A program made the position numbers and the translations under genes. From Cordilura impudica (taxonomy: Eukaryota > Arthropoda > Insecta > Diptera > Scathophagidae), in assembly GCA_963682025.1 (NCBI GenBank), contig OY821518.1:31080032-31144031 (forward strand): a stretch of DNA of 64,000 nucleotides, written 5' to 3'. Position 1 is the stretch's first letter; every line of letters starts with the position of its first letter. The notes under the pieces are model-generated. The model worked only from the letters and a program-made list of their open reading frames with translations. It made no database searches and was not told the origin of the DNA. This document shows, in pieces, positions 23,850 through 35,615 of this stretch.

Positions 23850-24617
23850 AACAGGTAAGAAAATTATAGTCGGTCAAGACCGACGTTTATAGACCCTATG
23901 TCTTAGGTGCAATTAATTAGATATAGGAAATAAGCAAAAACCAAATTTTAGTGGAATTTTAATAAATTTTTTTGCCTTCGGAAATGAAAAAATTCATACC
24001 GAATGCTATATTTATATGGGGAATAGGTTGAAAAATGGAGCGATCCTGGCTATATTTGGTAACGTCACTTATTTTTTGCAAAAACATATACAAACTAAAT
24101 TTGAGAAAAATCTGTGCAATATATATATTTAGAGATTTAAGCGAAGATCGGGAATCAGCTTCATATGGGGGCTATTACTAAGCACTTTCTTATATGATTT
24201 CTTTTTGGAGTACTGATTATTGGGAGTAATAAACTTACACAAACCCAATTTGAAGGAGATCTATATGATAATTTGGATCTTATGGCAACTTAAATCGATT
24301 TCATAAGGGTTATTTGTATGTGGACTACATCTAAACATGCGCCGATTTTCACCAAAAGCATTCATGCTATGACTGAGAGTAGCTTATATACCAAATTTAA
24401 TCAAAATATGTTCATATTTCCGACCTATAGTTTGATTACTAAATTTACTTGGACACACAGATGGACGGACGGACGCAAAAACATCGCTAAAGCGTCTCGA
24501 AAAAGTGATTCTCAGTCGATCGGTATAATAAAAGATGAGTTTAGGTCAAATATTTTTGATAGTTACAAACATCATCACAAAGTCATTATACTCTGATCAC
24601 ATAGTGGTATAGTGTAT
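23850..24617 (+). mobile_element. Family A element, full length but divergent
   Basis: It starts ACAGGTAAGAAAATTATAG with a degraded palindrome (TATAGTCGGTCAAGACCGAC), and ends TCACATAGTGGTATAGTG. All three internal units and an ATGGACGGACGGACG tract are present. It is a single copy, without an inverted partner, just upstream (minus sense) of the ABCG-like exon. Confidence 0.8.
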
Positions 24618-25479
24618 AAAAATATATGGAAGAAATTGTCGGAAGTAAATGATTAAAATATTAAATTTTTCCCGTTGGGAGGATTGTCTTTTAGAAAAAA
24701 CTTTGCTTTTTAAAGTTTTTATTTTTATTTTTTGGAGAAAAAATTACAGTTAATAATGATATTAAGAAATATAAGAACAAAATTTATTTACAAATCACTT
24801 TTCTGGACTGATTTCTTAGTTATTTTTGCCTCTGTTTGATTTTTTTATTTGCTCGAAAAAATAGAAATCAAAAAATAAATGTTATTTTTGCTCAAAGAAA
24901 TACAAAAAATAACTGCTATTTGTGATAGAAAAAATAAAATAAAAATATAAAATATTTCAGCTTGAAAAAATAAAATTTTAAAAAATTACCATTTATTCTG
25001 ATCAAAAAAATAAATCCTAAAAAAAACACTAACCCATAAAAACCAAGTCTTTATTATACTGCCGTTCTTGGTAAATTAAGTTTACCATCATGTAATTAAA
25101 TAATTGATTGACTGAAAATGAGACAGGGTTGCCAATTTAAAAAACTGTTAAATGCAAAATTATAAAAATGCAAAATTATACCATAATTAAATTTTTTAAA
25201 CGAAAATTTGTTTGATAATTTTTATCGTGGCCACGAGTCTGCCTGCAAAGTTTCAGCTCGATTGGATCACAGGAAAAGGGTTAAAAATCGATTCAAATTT
25301 TTTCGGCAGACAACAAGACACTACGAGTTAAAAGAAAGGGAGTAAAAAGTAACTGTTATTTCACCTTAAAAAAAATTTTAAAAATAACTGTTATTTCTGC
25401 TTGAAAAAAAAATAAAAAAGTAACTGATTGGAAATTAAAAACCAAATAATCTAACCCATAAAAACAAGGTTTTTATTAA
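24618..25479. other. AT-rich; contains a DINE-like fragment at 25200-25440
   Basis: 24640-25190 holds nothing recognisable. 25200-25440 has GGCCACGAGTCTGCCTGCAA, GTTTCAGCTCGATTGGATCA and CGGCAGACAACAAGACACTA. The same segment occurs inverted at 10855-10950, so it is a dispersed repeat. Confidence 0.5.
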
Positions 25480-25850
25480 AACATATGAGTTTTGAATCTT
25501 TTGAATCTTTGGTCAAAACAAGTCTATGGACCAAGTTTCAGATTGATTAGATGGGGGAAAATGGGGTTTAAATTACTCCGTGACTATGCGTGACTGTGTG
25601 TGACTATGTCAAAGTTAGTCTTTTTTCACGGCTAATCTATGTACCATGTTTCAGATTGATCGGATGAGGGGAAATGGGGCTTAAATCACTCCGTGACTGT
25701 GCGTGACCATGCGTGACTGTGCGTGACTACCCCAAATATAATCAATAGTCACAACAAGACTATGGGCCAAGTTTCAGATCAATTGGATAAGGGGGAATGG
25801 GGTTGCCCTATGGCAGACAGACAGACAAAGAGTATGATTTAAAAGAAAGA
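25480..25850 (+). repeat. Tandem repeat of about 124 bp (GTGACTGTGCGTGAC family), short array
   Basis: About two and a half units, with TCCGTGACTGTGCGTGACCA, AAGTTTCAGATTGATTAGAT and a final GGCAGACAGACAGACAAAGA. It is organised like the array at 4985-5640, including a family A copy close downstream. Confidence 0.75.
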
Positions 25851-25896
25851 GGTTAAAAAGTAACTGTAATTTCTGCTTGAAAAAATCAAAATAAAA

Positions 25897-26677
25897 AACA
25901 AGTAAGAAAATTATAGTCAGTCTAGACCGTTATACGATACCCTATACCATGGTTTAGAGACCCTATCGCTTCGGTCCAACTAATTGGATATAGAAAATAA
26001 GCGTAAACCAAATTTGAGTGGCATTGTTATTAATTTTTTTGGCTGCAGATATGAAAAAGTTCATATCGGATGCTATATCTATATGGGGACTAGGCCCAAA
26101 AATGTACCGATCCTGACCATGTTTGGTAAAGTCTCTTGTATTTTGCAAAAATATATACAAACAAAATTTGAGAAGAATTAGTGCAATATTTTTGTTTTTT
26201 GATAGATTTATGTGAAGATCGGGAAGCAGCTCTGTATGGGGCCTATGACTAAGAGTTGTCCAATAGGGATCATTTTTGGACTACTAATTAATGTAATATA
26301 CACATACAAACCCAATTTGACTAAGATTTATATGATAATTTGGATCTTATGGCAATATATGTTGATTTCATAGGGTCATTTGTATGGGGGCTAGGTCTGA
26401 ACATGGACCGATTCTCACCAATTTCAATAGCGTTGATCCCACGGCAGATAAAAGACTAAATACCAAATTTCATCAAAATATATTCATATTTTCGACCTGC
26501 AGTTTGATTACAAGCTTTACATGGACACACAGACGGACGGACATCGTTAAATCGAATCAGATAGTGATTCTGATTCGATCGATATAATTAAAGATGGGTG
26601 TAGGTCAAATATTTTTGGTTGTTACAAACAGCAGCACAAAGTCATTATACCCAAACCACTTAGTGGTATAGGGTATA
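25897..26677 (+). mobile_element. Family A element, full length
   Basis: It starts ACAAGTAAGAAAATTATAG and ends CCACTTAGTGGTATAGGG. The first palindrome arm is slightly damaged (TATAGTCAGTCTAGACCG). All internal units are present. It lies tail to tail with the next copy, 32 bp apart. Confidence 0.8.
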
Positions 26678-26709
26678 AATAACATTTTTATATAAATAAC
26701 ATAACATTT

Positions 26710-27521
26710 TTATACCCTATACCACTATGTGGTTTGGGTATAATGACTTTGTGCTGCTGTTTGTAACTATCGAAAATATTTCACCTAGATCCATCTTCTG
26801 TTATACCGATCGACTCAGAATCCCTTTCTGAGTCGATTTAGCGATGTCTGTCCTTCCGTCCGTCCGTCCGTCCGCCTGTGTGTCCATGTAAACCTTGTAA
26901 TCAAACTACAGATCGCAAATATAAATATATTTTGATGAAACTTGGTACATAAGCTTTTATCAGCCGCAGGATGAACGCTGTTGAAATTGGTGAAATTCGG
27001 TACACGTTCAGACCCAGTCCTCACACAAATGACTCCTATAAAATCGACATAAATAAATTGCCATAAGATCCAAATTATCATATAGATCTCAGCCAAATTG
27101 GGTTTGTATGTGTTTATTATATCCACTAATCTGTAGTCCAAGAATAATCCCTTTAGGACAATTCTTAGTCATAGGCCCCATATAGAGCTGCTTCCCGATA
27201 TTCACTTAAATCTAACAAAAAACAAAAATATTGCACAGATTTTTCTCAAATTTGGTTTGTATATATTTTTTCAAAATGTAAGTGACTTTACGAAATATGG
27301 TCAGGATCGGTCCATTTTTCGACCTAGGCCCCATATAAATATAGCACCCGATACGAACTTTTTTCATATCTGAAACCAAAAATATTAATAACAATGCCAC
27401 TCAAATTTGAGGCATGCTTATTTTCTATATCGAATTAGTTGGACCGAAAGATAGGGTCTCTAAGCCATGGTATAGGGTATCGTATAGTCGGTCTAGACCG
27501 ACTATAATTTTCTTACTTGTT
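26710..27521 (-). mobile_element. Family A element, full length, inverted partner
   Basis: It runs from TATACCCTATACCACTATGT to an intact 24-bp palindrome and ATTTTCTTACTTGT. The tract reads CCTTCCGTCCGTCCGTCCG. It differs visibly from its partner at 25897-26677, so the two arms are not a recent exact duplication. Confidence 0.8.
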
Positions 27522-28782
27522 TTTTTTTTTTTTTATTGAAAAAATAAAAATAAAAAACTTGTGACTTTCATGATAAAAGGTATAACTCTTACGGTCCCCA
27601 GTTTGAAAACAACAAATACATATGAAGACGGTCCCAGAACGATTTTAGCTGACGACGCACAGTGGCCCCATTTGAGTTTGTTCGTTGCAAAAATCATAAC
27701 TTTTGAACCAAATAAGATAATCAAAAAATTTAAAAGTCATATGAAATATAATTGATCAGCCTAGGAAATAAGAGTTTGAAAAGGGTTATACGCCTTTTAG
27801 GTGCCTACTTATGGGTTAGCAAACTTGAAATTTGTGGAAAAATCAATTTTATGGGAAGTAAAATAAAATATTTTTTGAAATTTTTATTTTTTATGTTTTT
27901 TTTAAACGCTTTCATGATTTAAAATTATACCAGAAAAGATTTAAAAAAAATTTTTTTAATTTATCACCCCTTTTCTTGAAACCACTATCACAAAAAAAAA
28001 CGTAAATGAAAAAATTCTTAAAACTACGAGTTTTTTGCTGTTCTCTAATTTCAATAAGAATATTTTTTCTCGTTTTAATTCACATAGAAAAGGCTTTGTG
28101 AAATCAAAACAAATGCCCTTTTTTTCTACTAAGCAGGTCTTAAGAGATAAAAAAAAAACTAATTGATATTTAAACTCTAACATATTTTTTATTGAACCTT
28201 GTCATTATTTTAAAAAATTAGACATTAATTTTATGAAAAAAAAACCGATTTCAAAAACGTCTACATTTTGCGCTGATTTAAAAAAAAACTCGTAATAAGT
28301 GGTCGATGTTAATAAAACACACTTTTTGCGATGATGCTGTTCTATAACTATAATAAAAACTTTTTATTTACACAATCTATTTTCCATTATAATTTTTTCT
28401 TTATGCACTAATTATTGCAAATAAAGGAATTAAAGAAAATTTTTTCATCAAATCACATATTTTTATTTTTTTGCATATGTTCGAAACAGTAGTGATGCCA
28501 GTCAAATCCAATTTATTTGAATATCGAAATTTTTTTTGGTGATGCCTAACTTTTTAAAAATAGAAAAGTCATTTTTAATTGAATGAAATTGAAGAACAAA
28601 AACAATTAAATGAACAAATAAGTTCTTATTTTAAAAGAAAATATTTTTCTTTATACTTTTTCTATAAACTTAAGAAAAAACATGCACAAAATACTTAAAA
28701 GTTTTTTGTGAAACTGAATAAAGAACCATATGGCACCTCGGTTTCTAGATAACATATGTTCTTAACTCAAACATATGGTTCA
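27522..28782. other. No gene recognised
   Basis: 27530-27850 is less AT-rich, with ACTCTTACGGTCCCCAG and GACGACGCACAGTGGCCCC, and could be an unclassified repeat. The open frames there on both strands (about 60 codons) have no recognisable motif. Confidence 0.45.
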
Positions 28783-28924
28783 ACTCAAACATGTTTCCAT
28801 TAAATAAATAAAAAAAAAGTGGTTTCAAGAAACCCAAAATTTCAATTCCAAACACTCAAACATGTTTCCATTAAATAAATAAAAAAAAGTGGTTTCAAGA
28901 AACCCAAAATTTCAATTCCATGTG
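28783..28924. repeat. Tandem duplication of 71 bp
   Basis: Two nearly identical units begin ACTCAAACATGTTTCC at 28783 and 28854; they differ by one A in a homopolymer. Non-coding. Confidence 0.85.
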
Positions 28925-29809
28925 ATTTTAAATTCACTCTTATTCAAATAACAACGTTTCAAGAACAGGGCTGTATATTTTTGCAAAATATTGCTCACAA
29001 TCCGTTAAAAAAAAAGACGGGGTCAACTTTTTCTGTGGATATAATTCTGCTAAAAGCATATTCTCCATATTTGTCAGAATCAACTTTTTCCTTGCAGTTT
29101 AAAACATTCAAGATCCAGCAGAATTTGACAAAAATCATATATCTTAACAATAACGATTGAAGCAATAACAATAAAAATGGGTTTTCACGCATATATATCA
29201 TAAATTGCGCAATAATGGAACCATGGAACCATATTTTTTGTTTAAATTTTGTGAATTTTTGCATTAGGTAAAGGAATAATTAAAGAACTTATTTTGAAAA
29301 TATAGAAATTTATAGTTTTTTTTATTTTCCATCAAAGTTGAGAAATATTAAAAAAATGGATAGGGGACAAACACTATGCAAACAGTACAATTTTTTTATT
29401 CTTTTCTTAATAAATACATCTATCAATAAAATTAAAAAGAATGACGATCCGTTACCTAGTTTTCGAGATACTGTATATGAAAGCGGAGCAAATTTCCTGG
29501 TTTTGAACACTGAAAATCGGTCATCTTTGAAGGGCTATCTATATCTTCTGTACCAAAAATCTGATGGTAATAAGAACAGCATATTTGAAATCGTTGAACA
29601 ATTTCTTGTAAAATAGGTTTATTCAATATTTTTCGGGGCATATGAAATTTTTGATTTTTGCAACCTAATTTGTGCTACAGGCAGTAGTTTGACAAAAATT
29701 ACTTTGGTGAAAAGTGGCAACCTTATAAAGCATATGTTTTAAATTGCAAGGCGCAACGTTGTATTTTTTTAAGCCATCGCAAGTAAACGATTTCACTGAA
29801 TTTGTAAAG
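28925..29809. other. No gene recognised
   Basis: An open frame at 29338-29616 and antisense frames at 29322-29510 and 29456-29641 overlap each other. None has a recognisable domain or splice context. The sequence before 29810 may include the mariner 5' end (AAGTGGCAACC near 29715), but its TIR could not be fixed. Confidence 0.4.
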
Positions 29810-30300
29810 ATGGAAAAAATTGGTCACCGTTATGTAATTCAATACTTTTATTAAAAATGTCTCAGCCCAACCAATATTAAATCCGAACTAGATTCTACTC
29901 TGATGCAGTCAGCTCCTTCGTTTAATAATATAAAATATTGAGTTTAAACACGGCCATACAAACACCGTAGTGGTCGTCTAATTGTGGAGGCCACGCCTGA
30001 AATGGTTACGAAAATCTACCAATTGTTATTGGATGATCGTCGGCTGAAGGTGCGTAAGCTACTGAAATGATAGGCATTTAAAAAAGTACTATACACCGTA
30101 TATTGTCCGCAAATTTGGAGATGGGGAAGTTGTTCGCAAGATGGGTGCCGCGTTTCCTTAAAATATAACAAAACAGTTGTTCCACCACAATAAAGCAAAG
30201 TTTTTGCATTGATTTGAAACCATGTGTGCGACCATCACTTCGGTTAGACAAGTGGATATTCTCTCATTTGTACATATCCGATCAACTGTGAAAGACAGAT
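29810..30300 (+). pseudogene. Mariner transposase, N-terminal half
   Basis: It reads MEKIGHRYVIQYF, then SAPSFNNIKY, HRSGRLIVEATPEMVTKIYQ and LLLDDRRLKVRKLLK across frame shifts. These fit the paired HTH region of mariner transposases, which binds the TIRs. Further on are pieces like WRWGSC and NHVCDH. The catalytic half does not follow on this strand; a catalytic half lies at 30710-31200 on the other strand. Confidence 0.75.
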
Positions 30301-30709
30301 GAGAAGGGGGAACCTCTTGGTCATGAAAAAACTATCAAAAATAAACCTTTTAATTTTCACAAAAGTTAAGTGAGATATTTAAGAATTTAAAATGGTTTAT
30401 GCTCTCTTTTAAGGGTAACTGTATGTAAGCACTTTATTAAAATTGTCATGAAAACTCAACGTTTTCCTTACAGTTGATGACATTTTACTCAGGTTATACC
30501 ACGCACGAGTACTCTGTTTTTAGTACTTAAACACATTTATGTGAATAATTTATTTATTTCATTATAATATTTGTTTATTCGAAAATAATAGGTTAAGTTG
30601 GGGTTATAATGACGCCATAGTAGCGTTTGACAGAAATTATTTGTATTACATCGTTTTTTTTTTGTAGTTACACATACAATATGATAGTTTGGCTCAGCAA
30701 TGACATTAT

Positions 30710-31200
30710 TATTTAAATAATTAAATTATGTTATTATTAAGTTTCATTTAAACATTACACCACCGATTTAGTGATGAGCTCATCTCTTTTCGCCGAAACA
30801 TACATTTATTTTCGTTTGGAAATAAAAAAAAAACAAAAAAATTCACAGGTGGCTAAATCTGGCAAGTGCGGTGGATGAAGAAGTAATTCAGAGCTCAGTT
30901 CATGGTATTTTGCCATGAATATTATAAAACTGATTAAACGACATTTCTTTGTACGAGAAATGGGGACATTTTTTATGGAATATGTTGTTGAAATCATCAA
31001 ATAATTTTAAATGATATTCGCAACGTCAATAATTTCTCGTTCATAAAAAAATCATGACTTTTTTGGTGGCATAAAATCGTCTTTGCCTTCTTTTGCGCTG
31101 ATCGCCATGAAAATGTCACTGCTTTGTTATCTTCTTTGGCATCAGGTGTAGCGTAATTAATACATGTTTCGTTCAGTTCTAAATCCATGTCACAACTTTT
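30710..31200 (-). pseudogene. Mariner transposase, catalytic half, inverted
   Basis: The minus strand from 31188 reads MDLELNETCINYATPD then SAQKKAKTILCHQK, corresponding to the DETWI...PDTK and APKKAKT blocks of mariner, with the first catalytic D changed to N. From about 30900 it reads LLLHPPHLPDLATCEFF, the third catalytic block (HPPYSPDLAPCD). The region around the second aspartate is shifted in frame. Confidence 0.7.
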
Positions 31201-31481
31201 TTGGATTACGCTTTAACATCTCCAAACAATACCTTAAAATTGGCACAATACCCAAAAAACAGATTCATTGTTTCTACCGAATTTTCAATGAATTTAATAA
31301 CCGAAATTCAGGTTCATTAGATTAGAATTCTGTTGCCATAAGAGTAAATATTTTTTCATAATAGAAAATTGGTAGATTCTATTCTCAATCGAAAATACAG
31401 TTGTTTCTATTTGAAACCATGCGATTGGGGATACTTTCTATGTGTATTTAAGGAGTGAGAACGAAAAAATCTTAGCACATG
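31201..31481. other. No gene recognised
   Basis: Short AT-rich spacer between the mariner relic and a family B fragment. Confidence 0.4.
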
Positions 31482-31660
31482 TTTCTATACCCTACACACG
31501 TCAGTGGCAGAGGGTATATATAGGTTTGCCATTCCGTTTGTAACGCATCGAAAAACTAATTTCCGACCCCATAAAGTATATATATTCTTGATCCTTATCA
31601 CAGGTCGAGTCGATATATCGATGTCCGTCTGTCTGTCTGTCCGTCTGTCTGTTGAAATCA
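31482..31660 (-). mobile_element. Family B element, 3' part
   Basis: It runs from CTATACCCTACACACGTCAG and GGCAGAGGGTATATATAGG to GATATATCGATGTCCGTCTG and further CTGTCTG repeats, the (GTCY)n tract. The 5' part is absent. Confidence 0.7.
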
Positions 31661-32594
31661 CGCTTATTCACAAGAAAAACATTTAACTGGGTAAAGTTAC
31701 AACAATATCATTTGCCATTATTCCCACCAGGTTGGTATTTAAAATGGGGTAAATCGGGCATAATTGTGCTTAGATATGAGCAAAACCATAAAAAACCATA
31801 AAACCCAGTGTGTTTGTTGTAATATTTTAGTGGTTGAACATAATAGTTGTACAACAACATTCACAATAAAATGATGCAATCATACCAGTAAACACAACTA
31901 CCATGAGCTATATAAGTAGTATTGCCACATATTTTTTTTATCGTTATCATCTATATATATAAAATGGAATGTGTGTTTGTTTATTTGTTTATTTGTTTGT
32001 TTGTTTGTACCTTATAGGAGACCAAACCTCAGGACCGATCTTCCTGAAATTTTCACAGCATTTAATTGGGACTCTGGCATGATTAATAGGGTACTTTTTT
32101 CGACCACGCCCACTTTTACGCCCACTTTTTTAAAATTATGTAATTGCTCCCATATAGTTTTTAACAGATTTACTTCAAATTGTATACACATTATACTCCA
32201 GGCGAGGTAGAAATAAACATTTCTTACGCCACGCCCCCTTTCACGCCCCTTTTCACGCCAAATTTTGTTTGAAAGTTTTAAACTTTTTGTTCTCTGTACA
32301 AATTTGTTCCTTCCAACGGATTTTTTTTATTTGGTAGTATATTGCTCTTGATACTGTAAACGTCGCCATATAACTATAAACCACGCCCACTTCACCGCCC
32401 CCTTTTTTTTAATTCAGTTACTTACTTATACCATTAACAATTTTTGCTATACAAAATACTTTTTTTTGTAATATGTATTTACCTAAAGTTTTATACACTT
32501 TTTATCTACACTTAAGGTAGTCATACATTTTTTTTATTACCAAATCCCCCTTTTCGCCCCATTTTACCTTAATTTATAATTAATCTGCTTTCAA

Positions 32595-33726
32595 TCTATA
32601 TATATATATAAATGGATGTGTGTTTGTTTGTGCTTTATAGGAGGCCAAACCCCTGAACCGATCTTCCTAAAATTTTCACAGCGTGTTACTGTTACTCTGG
32701 AAGGAGTAATAGGCTATATAAATTTTTGATTGGACAAAGGGGCGGTGCCACGACCATATAACCCAAAACTTGAAATCGTCATATCTCGGGAATTTTTTGA
32801 CCTACAGCGCTCATATTTGGTACATATGGTATTGGCATGAATAGAAATACATACCATAAAAAAAGTGGGCGGGACCACGTCCCTTTTTAGAAAAATAAAA
32901 AATCGTAATATCTTCTAAACTACTGGAAGTCGTCATGAAATTTTCACAAAAGGATGTTTTTGCGAAATAATAAGTCCTTAATTATGTAAAGTTGTAAGTG
33001 GGTAAAGGGGCGTGGTCCCGCCCATATAACCCAAAATTTAAAATCGTTATATTTCGGCCATTTTTTAACCTACGGCGATGATGTTTAGTATATATCGTAT
33101 TGAAATTAATAGAAATAGTACTACAAGAAAACTGGGCGGGACCACGCCCTTTTTAGAAAAATTTTAATCCATAATAACTTCTATTATGCCCTTGACTATA
33201 TAAAGTTGTTAGTGGACAAACAACTCAATATTTGGCATGGATTGATTTACTAAATAAGGTGTTTCCCTATGTTTCCGATTTGTAGGAAGCCAGACCATTC
33301 TTCTTTAAACTTTCACAGTGTGAAACTTTCAAATATAAAGGAACAGATGTACTTTTGCCACGCATTCCAATGATCCCAACTGATTTACCATTCAACTTCA
33401 AACGATTACAGTTTCCTGTTCGATTAGCATTTGCGATGTCTGTTAACAAAGCTCAAGGTCAATCTCTTCAAGTTTGCGGCTTAAATTTAGCAAATCCATG
33501 TTTCTCGCATGGACAGCTTTATGTTGCATGCTCACGTGTAGGGAAACCCACCGACTTATATGTTTATGCTCCAGATGGACAAACTAAAAATATTGTACAT
33601 CCTAAAGCATTGCAATAATTAATTCTAAATTAAATAAATAATATTTTGTTAATGTATAAATATTTTTTTTTATTTCGTTTTATTTTATAACGATGAGGGC
33701 TAGCGAAGTACACCGGGTTCAGCTAG
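32595..33726 (+). mobile_element. Inner Helitron unit from the second 5' end
   Basis: Read alone, 32595-33726 is a complete short Helitron with TC start and CTAG end. The outer 31950-32594 segment lacks its own CTAG end. Either one Helitron inserted into another and the outer 3' part was lost, or the outer start arose from a transposition that began at an upstream copy. Confidence 0.55.
33322..33618 (+). pseudogene. Pif1-type helicase C-terminus of the Helitron
   Basis: An open frame ending in TAA at 33616 reads FKYKGTDVLLPRIPMIPTDL, then RLAFAMSVNKAQGQSLQVCG and [20 protein letters not shown]. These are the last conserved motifs of Helitron helicase. It has no start of its own and lacks Walker A and B. 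It is better preserved than the copy at 3940-4262, which has QEQSLEVCG in place of QGQSLQVCG. Confidence 0.85.
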
Positions 33727-33839
33727 TGTTATAATAAAAAAATCGCCAATATGAAAGAAAAAATATAATCCCTAAAGAAAAATGAAAATTGCAAAATGAA
33801 AAAAGAAAAATTAAAAATGAAACATGAAAAATGAAAAAT

Positions 33840-34660
33840 TCAAAATTAAAAATTAATAATTAAATATTAAAAATTAAAAATTAAAAATTAAAAATTAAAA
33901 ATTAAAAATTAAAAATTAAAAATTAAAAATTAAAAATTAAAAATTAAAAATTAAAAATTAAAAATTAAAAATTAAAAATTAAAAATTAAAAATTAAAAAT
34001 TAAAAATTAAAAATTAAAAATTAAAAATTAAAAATTAAAAATTAAAAATTAAAAATTAAAAATTAAAAATTAAAAATTAAAAATTAAAAATTAAAAATTA
34101 AAAATTAAAAATTAAAAATTAAAAATTAAAAATTAAAAATTAAAAATTAAAAATTAAAAATTAAAAATTAAAAATTAAAAATTAAAAATTAAAAATTAAA
34201 AATTAAAAATTAAAAATTAAAAATTAAAAATTAAAAATTAAAAATTAAAAATTAAAAATTAAAAATTAAAAATTAAAAATTAAAAATTAAAAATTAAAAA
34301 TTAAAAATTAAAAATTAAAAATTAAAAATTAAAAATTAAAAATTAAAAATTAAAAATTAAAAATTAAAAATTAAATATGAAAAATGAAAAATGAAAAATG
34401 AAAAATGAAAAATGAAAAATGAAAAATGAAAAATGAAAAATGAAAAATGAAACATGAAAAATGAAAAATGAAAAATGAAAAATGAAAAATGAAAAATGAA
34501 AAATGAAAAATGAAAAATGAAAAATGAAACATGAAAAATGAAAAATTAAAAATTAAAAATAAAAATGAAAAATGAAAAATGAAAAATTAAAAATGAAAAA
34601 TGAAAAATGAAAAATAAAAAATAAAAAATGAAAAATGAGAAACAAAAAACAAAAAACAAA
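33840..34660 (+). repeat. 7-bp satellite array, TAAAAAT then GAAAAAT
   Basis: 33855-34372 is an almost unbroken run of about 74 TAAAAAT units. At about 34375 it switches to GAAAAAT units, with rare CATGAAA variants, and becomes irregular after 34550. Such homogeneity suggests recent expansion by slippage or unequal exchange. Confidence 0.9.
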
Positions 34661-34859
34661 AAAATTATTGCTTTAAGTGATACATAGATGACGCTTTCTG
34701 TTTGATTTAAAAATAGTGCCATAAAAAAAATCTTTAATTACTAGATGCTTAAACATCTCACCTGTGATCGGACTTACATGATTTTTTTATTTTACATACC
34801 AAGTTATCTTTGAAAAATAAGTTAATCCATTGTTATTAGAAACTATTAGTTCGAGAAGA

Positions 34860-35400
34860 AAGAGCGGTCTGCATAATGTTTATAAGGCCAAGAACATCCG
34901 TTAGAAGAGTAGCCCAGTTATGTTGCTCATGCTCGAGGAAATGTTGAAGAAAAAATTTCCAAAAAAGTTGTTGGAATAACAAACAATATGCAGTTGCGGC
35001 AAAAGAAGCAAGTCATTTGTTACAACGGGCTCTTTTCCTCTATTTATATAAAGGATTGTTTGCACTTCCTTTCATAAGCCAACACGATGTGTCAAAATAT
35101 TTTTGGTTCAATTTAGCAATCCAATACCACGGTAAGAAAGCTCTTGAATGGTACAAGAACAATAACGTGGTTTTTGTATCATGAGAAGCAAGTTTTTGTA
35201 TCATGTATGTATGTCCGAAACTTAGATCAGTGGAGAGATATTGGGCTCTTGTGAAAAGGGTTTTGCAGAGCTTAGAAATGGTGTCCCAAAATGTAGAAGA
35301 TTTTAAACGTAGATGGACTGCCTGTTCCAAAAAATTGACAGAAACCACTATAAATTATCTAATAGAGTTGTTTCCAGAAAAGGGTCATAAGTAGTGATTA
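34860..35400 (+). pseudogene. IS630/Tc1/mariner-superfamily transposase remnant
   Basis: Pieces read WFNLAIQYHGKKALEWYKNN then CPKLRSVERYWALVKRVLQS and FKRRWTACSKKLTETTI. The ...ALEWY...PELRPIERYWA layout is the second and third catalytic region of a transposase type common in insects. The aspartate expected before LA is N here. The N-terminal half is not recognised, and two stops separate the pieces. Confidence 0.65.
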
Positions 35401-35615
35401 GAACCATAAAAATTATCTTTTTTTTTATTAACTTTAGTATAATTTCAATCAAAAAAAAATCAGAACTCTAGGTTCAATGGTTTCCATTAGATTTTTTTTA
35501 ATATTATGTACCCGCTAATTCAGTCTCACCAATCCCACGCACTACAAGTCATTAACCATGTACCTTAAAGGTTCCATCAAAATCACTTATACGGCCGACT
35601 CGAATCTCAGCTGTT

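Larger units (their letters stand above)
31950..33726 (+). mobile_element. Helitron with two 5' ends and one 3' end
   Basis: It starts TCTATATATATAAAATGGAA between host A (31949) and T (33727), and ends ACACCGGGTTCAGCTAG. A second 5' end, TCTATATATATATATATAAATGG, begins at 32595 with the same following text (TGTGTGTTTGTTTG, TATAGGAGGCCAAACC). Between are segments with CCACGCCCACTTT boxes and GTGGGCGGGACCACGT. Only the helicase C-terminus is encoded. Confidence 0.85.
31918..34800 (+). repeat. Family E element with 7-bp array, interrupted by a Helitron
   Basis: The start module is split: TTGCCACATATTTTTTTTAT ends at 31949, and AAAAATCGCCAATATG resumes after 33727. The array core is 33777-34660. 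The end module (34668-34785) has GATACATAGATGACGCTTTC and CCTGTGATCGGACTTACATG. The unsplit start module is at 21505-21578. Confidence 0.7.

Noticed and set aside
29338..29616. 92-codon plus-strand frame considered as a host exon
   Set aside because: No recognisable motif, overlapping frames on the other strand, no convincing splice sites.
30997..31188. A minus-strand frame starting MDLELNETC, similar to the MDLELENCN start of the ABCG-like exon
   Set aside because: The continuation (ATPD...SAQKKAKTILCHQK) matches the first catalytic region of mariner transposase, and a third-block fragment follows downstream; the similarity to the exon start is coincidence.
33840..34660. Regular short repeats considered as a CRISPR-like or tandem gene array
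   Set aside because: There are no unique spacers; it is a simple 7-bp satellite in eukaryotic DNA.
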